The notes under the pieces were generated by a model. That model saw only the letters and a program-made list of their open reading frames with translations, ran no database searches and had not been told where the DNA came from. The position numbers were made by a program, and so were the translations under genes. From Isoetes taiwanensis (taxonomy: Eukaryota; Streptophyta; Lycopodiopsida; Isoetales; Isoetaceae), in the NCBI GenBank assembly GCA_021234155.1, contig JAJEKV010000036.1, positions 10,865,426 through 10,929,425 of the forward strand: a stretch of 64,000 nucleotides of DNA. The letters run 5' to 3'. Position 1 is the first letter of the stretch, and every line of letters begins with the position of its first letter. Of this stretch, positions 54,424 through 64,000 are shown in pieces.

Positions 54424-57400
54424 TGGCATATGTAACAAAATTTAGACATATACAAATCTAATAGATATATACTTCAAGGATGTCATAATAAGATCAACAG
54501 TATTTTTTAACTCTTATTGATTTTAATCATTTGTTTTGTTTATCTTTAGATCAAAAGTATGAAGGTTACCAAAGTATAAAATTGCTTTCTAAATTAATTT
54601 TCACTTTGATTTATTTAGAATTATCTAAAATAAATGCTATATAATTGAAATGTTATTTTTTCAGAATAGGTAAAGAAAGTTTTAGATTTAGAATTAATCA
54701 AATGATTATGTTTATCTATAAATACATTGAATAATTTATTATTGATTAAGTTTCAATATATTTTGTTTCATTAATAATAAATTATTTAATAGTTATTACA
54801 AAATATTAACTTTATATTTTAATTGATTATAACCTAAAAACTTTCTTAAACGTGTTTTTAAAAGTATAAAAATTTGTAAATTGAGAAATTTTTCATAATA
54901 GTTTTAAGTCAATCGCTTATCGAACCATCGGATTTCATTTGCAAATTATCAGGATTGCCAAATTTTAAATTTGTGAAATCATTAAAAATTAAAATTTAAT
55001 ATTCTAGAAATGTCTAATTCTAAATAAGTTCAATTGAAAATTAGTCTGAAAAGTAATTTTGAATTTTTATAATCATTAAGGCCTTAACTTAAAGATAAAC
55101 TTAGATAATTAAAACTCATAAAAATTATAACAATTAAGAAGAATTAAATAATATATATATTCTTATAATGGAGTCCTTGAAGTGCTATCTATTAAATCTG
55201 GATAAGTCTAAGTTTTGTTGAATATGTCATCAAACCCAAGTGAGCTCGCAACTGTAGCTATTCAATATTTGAGAACTTATTTCGAGACGTTAGATTCCAA
55301 AATAATAATATATGCAAATGACGTGCAATTCACGAGAGGTTAAGCATGGGCCGTCCATTGACCAGCTTTGATGGTACTGTAATAAATGTTGGTCACTTTA
55401 CAACGTGGATTTCCCTTATCCAAATGTCAAAACAGCTCGTAATTGAAAGGAGTGTAGATCCGACCAAGAGAAAATGAGAGCTCAAACACGAGTATGCGGG
55501 AGTGTACTCTGCGACCTGGGGAGGTCTTCATGCAGTGTTTGTATCATATAGGTATAACCCGTGTTCCCTGAAGCTTCTTCATGTTTTCAAATCATATGAG
55601 TTTCATTTTTATAGTAAGTTTTTATCTTTCTTAAAGTTGAAATTTTATGTTTATAGTAAGTTTTTATCTTTCTTAAAGTTAAAATTGGTGGGTTGCATGG
55701 GCTTTGGCTTCTTTTGGGATCCAGCTAAAGTTGGACTAGGTTTAAAGCCAAAGCACTAGGATTTAGTGGCAGGTTAGAGCCTTTTTGTAGGTTTTGTTAC
55801 TAATTGTTTTGGCTTTGTTTTAGATGCCAAACACTAATGGCATATGTAACAAAATTTAGACTTATACAAATCTAATAGATATATACTTCAAGGATGTCAT
55901 AATAAGATCAACAGTATTTTTTAACTCTTATTGATTTTAATCATTTGTTTTGTTTATCTTAGTATGAAGGTTACCAAAGTATAAAATTGCTTTCTAAATT
56001 AATTTTCACTTTGATTTATTTAGAATTATCTAAAATAAATGCTATATAATTGAAATGTTATTTTTCCAGAATAGGTAAAGAAAGTTTTAGATTTGGAATT
56101 AATTAAATGATTATGTTTATCTGTAAATACATTGAATAATTTATTATTGATTAAGTTTCAATATATTTTGTTTCATTAATAATAAATTATTTAATAGTTA
56201 TTACTAAAATATTAACTTTATAATTAATTGATTTCGACCTAAAAACTTTCTTAAACGTGTTTTTAAAAGTATAAAAGTTTGTAAATTAAGAAATTTTTCG
56301 TAATAGTTTTAAGTCAATCACTTATCGAACCATCGGATTTCATTTGCAAATTATCAGGATTGCCAAATTTTAAATTTGTAAAATCACTAAAAATTAAAAT
56401 TTTATATTCTGGAAATGTCTAATTCTAAATAAGTTCAAGTGAAAATTAGTCTGAAAAGTAATTTTGAATTTTATAGTCATTAAGGCCTTAACTTAAAGAT
56501 AAACTTATATAATTAAAACTCATAAAAATTATAACAATTAAGAAGAATTAAATAATATATATTCTTATAATGGAATCCTTGAAGTGCTATCTATTAAATC
56601 TGAATAAGTCTAAGTTTTGTTGAATATGTCATACTAGTGGTTTTGTTGCAAGATGGGAGGCACTAGCGGAAGACATCATTCAAAGCAGTCTACGAGATGC
56701 TTTGAATGATGTATCTTTGCCAGGACAGCCAAACCCAAGTGAGCTTGCAACTGTGGCTATTCAATATTTGAGAACTTATTTCGAGACGTTAGATTGCAAA
56801 ATAATAATATACACAAATGCGCGTGCAATTCATGAGAGGTTAAGCATGGGCCGTCCATTGACCAGCTTTGATGGTACTGTAATAAATGTTGGTCACTTTA
56901 CAACGTGGATTGCCCTTATTCAAATGTCAAAGCAGCTCGTAATTGAAAGGAGTGTAGATCCGACCAAGAGAAAATGAGAGCTCAAACACGAGTATACGGG
57001 AGTGTACTCTGCGACCTGTGGAGGTCTTCATGCAGTGTTTGTAGCATATAGGTATAACCCGTGTTCCCTGAAGCTTCTTAATGTTTTCAAATCATATGAG
57101 TTTTATTTTTATAGTAAGTTTTTATCTTTCTTAAAGTAAAAATTTTATGTTTATAGTAAGTTTTTATCTTTCTTAAAGTTAAAATTGGTGGGTTGCATGG
57201 GCTTTGGCTTCTTTTGGGATTCAGCTAAAGTTGGACTAGGTTTAAACCAAAGCACTAGGATTTAGTGGCAGGTTAGGGCCTTTTTGTAGGTTTTGTTACT
57301 AATTATTTTGGCTTTTTTTTTTAGATGCCAAACACTAATGGCATATGTAACAAAATTTAGACTTATACAAATCTAATAGATATATACTTCAAGGATGTCA

Positions 57401-58146
57401 TAATAAGATCAATAGTATTTTTTAACTCTTATTGATTTTAATCATTTGTTTTGTTTATCTTTAGATCAAAAGTATGAAGGTTACCAAAGTATAGAATTGC
57501 TTTCTAAATTAATTTTCACTTTGATTTATTTAGAATTATCTAAAATAAATGCTATATAATTGAAATGTTATTTTTCCAGAATAGGTAAAGAAAGTTTTAG
57601 ATTTGGAATTAATTAAATGATTATGTTTATCTGTAAATACATTGAATAATTTATTATTGATTAAGTTTCAATATATTTTGTTTCATTAATAATAAATTAT
57701 TTAATAGTTATTACTAAAATATTAACTTTATAATTTAATTGATTTCGACCTAAAAACTTTCTTAAACGTGTTTTTAAAAGTATAAAAGTTTGTAAATTGA
57801 GAAATTTTTCATAATAGTTTTAAGTCAATCACTTATCGAACCATCAGATTTCATTTGCAAATTATCAGGATTGCCAAATTTTAAATTTGTAAAATCACTA
57901 AAAATTAAAATTTTATATTCTGGAAATGTCTAATTCTAAATAAGTTCAAGTGAAAATTAGCCTGAAAAGTAATTTTGAATTTTTATAGTCATTAAGGCCT
58001 TAACTTAAAGATAAACTTATATAATTAAAACTCATAAAAATTATAACAATTAAGAAGAATTAAATAATATATATATTCTTATAATGGAGTCCTTGAAGTG
58101 CTATCTATTAAATCTGAATAAGTCTAAGTTTTGTTGAATATGTCAT
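54424..58146. repeat. 1.4-1.5 kb tandem repeat, about 2.5 copies
   Basis: Units begin GCATATGTAACAAAATTTAG at 54424, 55838 and 57341. Each has an AT-rich part of 0.8 kb followed by a 0.6-0.7 kb gene-like part. The last copy stops after the AT-rich part at GTTGAATATGTCAT (58133-58146). The copies are highly similar, with small indels. Within each gene-like part a 41-base block ending TTTTTATCTTTCTTAAAGT is itself doubled. Confidence 0.9.
56636..56977 (+). pseudogene. Exon-like frame inside the tandem repeat, unknown family
   Basis: From an AG acceptor-like site the frame reads GFVARWEALAEDIIQ, SLRDALNDVSLPGQPNPSEL, RTYFETLDCKIIIY, FDGTVINVGHFTTWIALIQM and KQLVIERSVDPTKRK, then a TGA; after it the same frame could go on with ELKHEYTGVYSATCGG. 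The upstream copy (55218-55480) lacks the first 85 bases and has a 1-base frame difference. The AT-rich flanks look like introns. I do not recognise the protein. It may be a captured host exon that was duplicated with its intron. Confidence 0.4.
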
Positions 58147-58258
58147 TCTTGCCCCTGATGCTGATATATGCCTTTAAGTTAGAGATGTTTCTCCCCTGTT
58201 GTGTGTCTCCTTTTCTTCCTCGCCAGATCTGATTGCAGCCCTGTGTCTTCTGGAGTAT
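58147..58258. other. Junction between tandem array and minus-strand gene
   Basis: The repeat stops at 58146 and a moderate-GC stretch begins at once. It holds the 3' flank of the minus-strand gene; no distinct feature. Confidence 0.4.
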
Positions 58259-58913
58259 TCATCCACCGGTACTGCTATAATTTCCCTGTAGTCGCTTGAA
58301 CATAGAAGATGCTAAGTTGATGTTGCCCCTATCCTGTTCGGCTGGTGCTGCTGTCGAGGTGCTTGGTAGGAGCGCACTCATTGATTTCCCTCTGATTCCC
58401 ATCCGCTCCTGGATCGCTAAGAACTCCTCCTCTGTGGGTAACTCCTACTAAGCCATCATCTGCCTGATGCCGGTGTAGGCTTCTATGTCCGTCGATGTCT
58501 GGCCAGTGTACGTCTGGGCCTCCCTTATGCTGATGTGAAAGTCCTGTGTCTTCCCGGTTGATGAAGTCATCAAGGTCCGGTTGTTGACATAGGAGATGCA
58601 GGAGCTCGTCTATCCTGTAGCCCCTATCCCTGTACTCTGGGAGGTTCTTGATGTCGTGGAGGCTTAGGTACGCCTCTCCTTGGATGATTACCGGGTTTAA
58701 GCTTGTGATGCCTAGCCCAAGTGGTGGAGCTGTCCCCGTGGTTCTCAGCCCCTCTTCAAAGCTTTGAAGTTCCTGCTCCGCTTGCTGCCTTTCTTGTGTC
58801 GGGTCGACGTCACTGATGTCCTCTATGTCCGACCCACGTCCTTCATCTTCCTCCTGCTCTTCCCTCTCGTACTCCAGAAGCATCTGCTCTTCTTGACCTG
58901 CTGCCATGGCCAT
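58259..58913 (-). pseudogene. Small acidic protein gene, unknown family
   Basis: From ATG 58913 the frame starts MAMAAGQEEQMLLEYEREEQ, with a run of Glu/Asp (about residues 12-45), then AYLSLHDIKNLPEYRDRGY and LLHLLCQQPDLDDFIN. Around residue 118 the better frame shifts by one to HISIREAQTYTGQTSTDIEA and GIRQMMA. TAG TAG (58445-58450) is next, then ELPTEEEFLAIQERMGIRGK and a TGA at 58259-58261. Both stops are likely former CAG codons. Codon use and GC differ from the AT-rich surroundings. A TATA box lies 105 bases upstream. I cannot name it; the acidic, helical start and its small neighbour would fit a virus-like or transposon accessory protein, but nothing proves that. Confidence 0.5.
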
Positions 58914-59017
58914 ACGCTCAATATTTAGGTGTTGGACAGATGGTTACCCTATCTGGGTCTGGGCTCTATGGGATAGGAAAATAGCTACAGCTGCGGTGTA
59001 TGAGAAGTATCTCCTCC

Positions 59018-59025
59018 TATTTATA
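59018..59025 (-). promoter_or_regulatory. TATA box for the acidic-protein gene
   Basis: TATAAATA on the minus strand in the context GCTATAAATAGGAGG, a strong plant TATA consensus, 105 bases before the ATG at 58913. The spacing allows a leader of about 70-80 bases. Confidence 0.6.
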
Positions 59026-59069
59026 GCTACGGACATATAATTGGGTAAGCGGCTGGCCTTATTTTCTAG

Positions 59070-59231
59070 TTATTTATCTATCTTGGGGATGTTCTGCAGA
59101 GCTGTACGAAGGGCCATGCTTGGAGCAAGGTATCCTATGCAAGGGGGAAGTTCTACTAGAGAAGGACCTATCTTTGCATGGAATTCACCCATGATGTCCT
59201 GGTAATAGGGAGTAGCATTGATGGTTGCCAT
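59070..59231 (-). CDS. 53-codon small ORF with its own TATA box
   Basis: Intact frame starting MATINATPYYQDIMGEFHAK at 59231 and ending QNIPKIDK with TAA at 59070-59072. The middle (SLVELPPCIGYLAPSMA) is hydrophobic but short for a membrane span. It sits between two TATA boxes, 45 bases before the second one, and is tandem with the gene at 58913. Family unknown; too short to judge, but the promoter spacing matches that of its neighbour. Confidence 0.45.
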   Translation of the reverse strand: MATINATPYYQDIMGEFHAKIGPSLVELPPCIGYLAPSMALRTALQNIPKIDK

Positions 59232-59342
59232 GATGCTAGAGCTGCTGGGGATATCAAACAGATGAAGGAGCGCCTCTGGGAGCTGAAAAATTGCCTTGGA
59301 GTGAGGAGCAAAGGAGTAGGGTGAAAATGAGGGTTGTGGTCC

Positions 59343-59350
59343 TATTTATA
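59343..59350 (-). promoter_or_regulatory. TATA box for the 53-codon ORF
   Basis: TATAAATA in TCTATAAATAGGACC on the minus strand, 112 bases before the ATG at 59231. The same core and nearly the same spacing as at 59018. Confidence 0.6.
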
Positions 59351-60162
59351 GACAAAATCCTAATTTGGAAAAATTCTAGGGTTTGGGAATATCTATGATT
59401 TTAAGGTGCTGCTATGCAATTCATAGGCAAACTAGGTTAAAGAGTGCATTCCAAGGATCCTATTGCAACAAATTTCATCTAATTTGGAGAAAGTTGGGGC
59501 CAGTTGGGTCAATTTTGGTCTGACCACTCACACAGTGCGCGAGATGCTAATCCGAGAATGACGGATTTACACTCTGTGAGGGGTGGGGCCCTATTTGGGT
59601 CGAGGATGACTCAAATTATGCAAACTAAGGGTCAAATCCTACTTATCTCGACGAGTTAGGTCGAATTGTTTCAAAACTTATCTTCACAAACATTAGAGAT
59701 TAGGTTATGGTCCAATGCCATTAAATTCATCTAAATCAAAGATTTGAATTCACAAGATATGCTCCTTGGAGTGTTCGACATTCTTAAATTTCAAAGCACT
59801 ATACTTGCAGATTTTAAGTCCAATTTATATGATTTGATCATCATTAAAAAGTTCTTATGTCATCTTTAAACTTTGTGAAGGATGTTTTTTTTTAAGCAGT
59901 CAATAAAATTTATTGCAATTTTTTCTATTTAATTTTGGTTTTGTATAATGAAAAAGATAGTAATTTAGCATATGCAGAATACACAGTTCAACATACATGA
60001 TTAATCCAAATAAGAGACTTGATTCTAGTTCAAGTTTGCCAGTGTTAGTCCAACAATTTAAAACTTCTTTATGTGAGGTCTAGAGACGAATATATGGGAT
60101 TGGGACATCCTTAAAAAAATGCAGGAATAGCAATATTATATCTACCCCGTGTGTTAGAACTA
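59351..60162. other. No gene; upstream region of the two small minus-strand genes
   Basis: AT-rich sequence with no open frame of interest. It includes CACACAGTGCGCGAG and a T-rich stretch near 59885-59930. Confidence 0.45.
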
Positions 60163-60190
60163 TATTACAAGAAATTTATCGCAGCGGCCT
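60163..60190 (+). other. Second CACTA-like end
   Basis: ATTACAAGAAATTTATCGCA (60163-60182), then GCGGCC. It matches 54052-54070 over 19 bases in the same orientation, but the GC palindrome seen there is cut after its first arm. Confidence 0.55.
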
Positions 60191-62339
60191 TTCTTTTGTT
60201 CAACTCATGGCAAAGTATTTTTGTATTAAGTCAAAAGGATCTCACCTATGGACTTGCAAAATTGAACTAAATGTGTCTAAGTTGGAGAACTCTAACCTTC
60301 AATCTTTTTTCTCAAAAAGCTCAAAAGCAATGCAAACGCATCTCAACTAGTCTATGCAATTGCATCCTTATCAACATTTTGCCAATGGACCTGCAGAAAA
60401 ATGCGGTGTTACACGCTTTTACATAATCCTGGCTAAAAATCTAGATATGATAGCTGCTTGCGCGAGAAAATATGAAAAACATTTAAGATAAATGAAGTGT
60501 TACATGCTTCTCCATAGTCCCAGGTAAAAAAACTAGATATGATAGTTGTTTGAGCGAGAAAACATGAAAACAATCCAAGATACAATATCTAGCTTTTGCA
60601 CATGCGGCATGACACTCTTGTTGTCAGTCCAATTCAAGTCTGCTTCTTCTCCTGGGAATCGCAACAAACTGTATCCAGATCGATTCGACTTGTTATTAAA
60701 ATCAATACAATATATAGCACTTTTGCAGTTTGTTGCAGCATGAACTGGGCCAAATTATTGTAGAAAGATCAGGTTGTATTTGAGCTCTTAAAGACGCAAG
60801 AACTATTTCCGATTAAAAGATCCATGTTTTTAATTAGCCAATGTCGTGTATGTTAACTAGCATTTTAATTAAAATGTTAAATACCAGAATGGGACCATTG
60901 AAATCATGGGTCCACTTGGCTAGACTGGGTTCCAAAACTAAGGGAGAGACCCCCTTCTGTGCATCGTGACAGAGGCAGGGAACCCGGATTGGGAACCCTT
61001 TATGTTGAGGGTCATGGCAAGGCCAATCGAGATGGTATCAGGCCGATTGAGCTGGAGGATGCTCCAATCAGGTAGAATCTGGGCATTCTGAGTTTGGCAA
61101 TCTTGTTACAACTCCAGGTGCTAGTAAATAGTGTTGGGTGTTGTGAGCAATCTCCAGGCGCAGGGAGTAGGAAGCGAACCAGTTGGGCACTTCTTGGGCG
61201 TTGTTTCTATTCCCTTAACAACATACAGTATCAAGGAAGCCCTCATCGATAAAGTATCAATGAAGTTCAACGAAGAAAGCATACAGTAAGTTATGAATCT
61301 CGCTTCTTTATCTGATGTTGAAGCAGCTTGCTGAACCCTTGCCCTTGGCAATCCTGGCATGAATGCGACGAGATATGGAAAGCTATGGTAGATGGCGACA
61401 GAAGGTGTAGTAGAAGTTGGATATAGCGAACCATTGGCAGCCGATTGTAGATGCAGAATCAACTGCAGACTAGGCGACTGCCCTGCCACAAGAATCAATC
61501 GCACCCTTTGGCGGTGCCCAGTTCCTGCCACAACTCAATAGAAAGCAACACTGAAACATGGAAATAGGCCAGCTCAATTGCTGCAATAGCGAAATGGTTC
61601 AGTCACGCACATTCTAGATTTAGACTTGCATTTGATAGGCCCAATTTGGCCGACAGGTGAAAATACCCAGTAGCATGGATACTGCAATGCTGCTTTTGCT
61701 GGATCTGTGAATGGGTTTCTTTTGCAATATCATTGTCAAATTAGGCTTGGGCTATTCGATTAGGAAAGAAGCACTCTTGCTACTATCAATTTTTTGTCAG
61801 CGAATCTGTCGGCATGTGTTGTTTCCTGTCCCCAATCCCAACTAGAGAAAATCCGAGTCGTGCACAATCTTGTGCAAAAACTTCGCAGAAAAATTCTATC
61901 CAAAACTTGTACCCAGGAAAAAGAAGCACAGGTGTCGCCAAAAAATCAAAGCACAAAGGAATCGAATCCTTGGTAAATCAATTATATATATGTGTAGATT
62001 AAAAAACTTATTTGTTGCAGCCTTCCTCTTTATCAACTCACTTTCTCAAACACGAAGGAAGTTGAGAAAGAAAAATGTTTGCGGCAGTGCCGCTGTAGGA
62101 CTAACTTTGGCTTGATGTGAGATCCAGAATAAGTAGTAAGTTGTTCATTGATCTCAATTTGCAAGAAGCCTTAGTTGATAGAAGATTGAAAAATAGTGTT
62201 TGGATCTCACATTTGCATTCATCTATGCATAAATTGACTAGACATCATCTTACATACCCCCCCATGAGCATGTAGAAAGTTAAGCTAATCCACGAGCAGC
62301 TTTTGGTGGAAGGTTCTTACAACCACCCCAAACTATAAA
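60191..62339. other. No supported gene
   Basis: AT-rich to about 60900, then mixed. Minus-strand frame 61121-61531 (136 codons) and small plus-strand frames at 60546 and 61794-62115 have no motifs. Two near-repeats TAGATATGATAG(C/T)TG(C/T)TTG(C/A)GCGAGAAAA lie at 60442 and 60535. Confidence 0.45.
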
Positions 62340-62510
62340 ATAGAATAGAATAGAATAAATTTTTTAGCGTCCACGAAGACCAAGAGGCCATGGGACCTAT
62401 ACAATGGCCTAATACAACCATTACTACTAGGATTAGAAAACCCCTGTCTCGAAATATTTTCAAGGGAAAAACCTTTGCAGTAATGATGATACTAAACAAG
62501 CAAGAATAAA
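62340..62510 (-). mobile_element. LINE 3' untranslated end with (TAGAA)n tail
   Basis: A run of ATAGA units (62338-62357) is followed by TTTTTTAGCGTCCACGAAGA and GGCCATGGGACC. The start of the 8175 LINE 3' end is similar (TTTATTTTAACGTCCACGGA and GGCC). It is therefore a minus-strand 3' end of a related LINE or a SINE using its tail; how far it extends upstream is unclear. Confidence 0.65.
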
Positions 62511-62819
62511 ATATAAGTAGACGATGATGACTGCTGATGGCTCAATAATTGAAGACGCTCATCTAGAACCTCAAGTATATATAATGCCAAGTCATGCACA
62601 GATGGGGCTCTGAGAAGTTGTGGAAGCGTGGACTGGAATGCTAAAGTCAAATAACGATTTCTGACCATCTCAAAAGAAGGACATCTTAGCAGAGTATGGC
62701 TTTTATCTTTAATAACCTATAACTGGCAACATGCATATAATCTCGCTTCTCGTGGATATTGCTTTGTAAAAAGTTTCAAGTCAATAGAGCTTTATCTTCT
62801 TATCTTCAAGAAAAGAAAG

Positions 62820-63210
62820 GCAAAATACTACTGAGGTTCGAGCTACTGAGGTTCGTCTAGATGTCTATGCAATTTGTCCTCTCTACACGCAGAGGGATGA
62901 GACAATTGAGCACAACCTTTTCTTGTGTCGGCATGTTCGGCCTGCTTGGCAGTGCCCTTTGTCATTATGGTTTGAATCAGCAGGCCTATTGTCAGCCTAT
63001 CTCTGTTCTTGGGACAGGTTGAAAAAGAGGGCTTTCTATTTGGCATCCACTTGAATCATCATCTGGTCCATCTGGAAGAGACGGAATCTCTTCATCTTCA
63101 AGGGACAAGTCTTTCCAGGTACTCAAGTGCTTAATGATGCTCGTATTCATATTGTGAAAGCTTATAAGTACTCTTCCTTAAAAAATGAAGTCAAGCGCTA
63201 CTACGTGTAA
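62820..63210 (+). pseudogene. LINE ORF2 C-terminus, zinc region, plus strand
   Basis: Reads VRLDVYAICPLYTQRDETIE, HNLFLCRHVRPAWQ, then after a TGA IIIWSIWKRRNLFIFKGQVF, NDARIHIVKAYKYSSLKNEV and a TAA near 63208. This is the zf-RVT type end of a plant LINE, similar in pattern to 18692-19066 but on the opposite strand and with one Cys replaced by Tyr (CPLY). No reverse transcriptase lies upstream, so it is 5'-truncated. Confidence 0.8.
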
Positions 63211-64000
63211 ATAGAGGATTAGTCACCATCTTATATGGAGGCTATATAAGGGCGCAGAAGCCAAGCGCCTTGTTTGAACCACCATATATCCATGGCATAT
63301 TCATATCATATCTACAATTATATCTAGTTTTGTGTTCGAACCATAAAAAAATACATGGCATTTTTTGGGAACTTATTGTTTTGTTTCAGTTTTAGCATGG
63401 TTCAATCAGAACGGTGGCCAATATTTAGTGGTATCGCCCAGACGCCCTTTACTTTATGGACATGATTATAGAAGTTTAGGCACCTCTTTTGGACCACAGC
63501 ACCAAAAATCTATGGCTTGGCTGAGACAATGTTGAATCACACTGGTCAGCAAATGGATTCACATGCAAATCAAAATCATCAAGAAAAATCAAAACCCTCA
63601 CACCTGCAGCAGCAGAGAAAATTTCTGGTCAGCGAGTTTGCCATATAAATGGTGGCCGAGAAGAACTGTACCGCGCAGGAAAGCTGCCGTTCATCTCTTA
63701 GTTTATGAACAAAACAATAGGAGCTTCCAAAAATGTAGAGTAAGGACGATACAACTATACATTTCCAAAATAATCCTGATTATTTGTTGTTTTCTGAAAT
63801 TAAAAATGCTCAAATCCATTCTAGTGTTGGCATGAGGTCTCTTGTGAAAGACCGAGTAGTACAATGGTCAGCCTGAAAAAGCTCCAGATGTTGGTTTATT
63901 GCAGAGAGAAGCTAAGCCTAATGAAGAAATATGCAGAAGTGCATAGCGCAGATTAATGAAGATGAAATCAGGAAACCCCTGCAAAGAAATTGCTTATCCT
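63211..64000. other. No supported gene
   Basis: Begins with the probable 3' untranslated part of the LINE just upstream, then AT-rich sequence. The 90-codon frame at 63563-63835 has no motifs. The window ends without a recognisable boundary. Confidence 0.45.

Noticed and set aside
61121-61531. 136-codon minus-strand open frame
   Set aside because: No motif, no splice or promoter signal, and mixed composition; likely chance.

Overview
This window looks like a repeat-saturated stretch of a land-plant nuclear genome. The evidence is GT-AG introns, Ty3/gypsy and LINE retroelements, initiator-tRNA-Met-type primer sites, CACTA-like ends and a plant-style MULE transposase. I found no clear single-copy host gene. 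Three features fit a fern or another large-genome non-flowering plant better than a crop-type angiosperm, but this is an inference: a fungal/moss-style gypsy gag, a LINE ORF1 of L1 type (coiled coil plus RRM-like domain), and a P-like transposase. Almost every coding region is broken by stops or frameshifts. In-frame TAG is the commonest stop, as expected from CAG-to-TAG change in methylated repeats. Layout: 0.3-2.5 kb holds a rearranged MULE relic, with the catalytic part on the minus strand and the SWIM part on the plus strand. 2.7-5.1 kb holds a decayed spliced gene of unknown function on the minus strand. 5.19-16.46 kb is one LTR-type element made of two 2.8-2.9 kb LTR copies with almost no internal region, bounded by the 5-bp duplication GTCCA. 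A 5-kb LINE is inserted in its first leader. 17.0-17.3 kb is a cluster of eight 20-bp palindromes. 18.4-24.6 kb holds two 5'-truncated LINEs, an LTR-like stretch and a decayed unknown gene. 25.5-27.1 kb holds a CACTA-like end and an LTR/primer-site remnant. 29.02-29.48 kb is a 461-bp foldback element. 29.5-38.6 kb is a decayed LINE split at its endonuclease by a 4.1-kb terminal-inverted-repeat element, which carries nine copies of a hairpin-forming repeat. 38.6-43.2 kb is a chromodomain gypsy element on the minus strand. 44.2-48.8 kb is a transposase gene with two zinc fingers and a P/THAP9-like arrangement of acidic residues. 49.1-51.0 kb is a second gypsy lineage. 52.0-52.4 kb is a tiny gene whose product starts like histone H3, with two E2F-type sites upstream. 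54.4-58.1 kb is a 1.45-kb tandem repeat. 58.3-59.35 kb has two small minus-strand genes, each with its own TATA box. The rest is AT-rich or simple-repeat DNA and LINE tails. How the parts relate: the window records nested insertions rather than a pathway. Duplicated copies reveal earlier states. The second LTR copy is the empty site for the LINE at 8.2-13.2 kb, and removing the 4.1-kb element restores the reading frame of the LINE endonuclease. The most novel candidates are the P-like transposase, the LTR element whose two outer ends are both LTR-start (U3) ends, the hairpin-repeat arrays, and the histone-tail look-alike.
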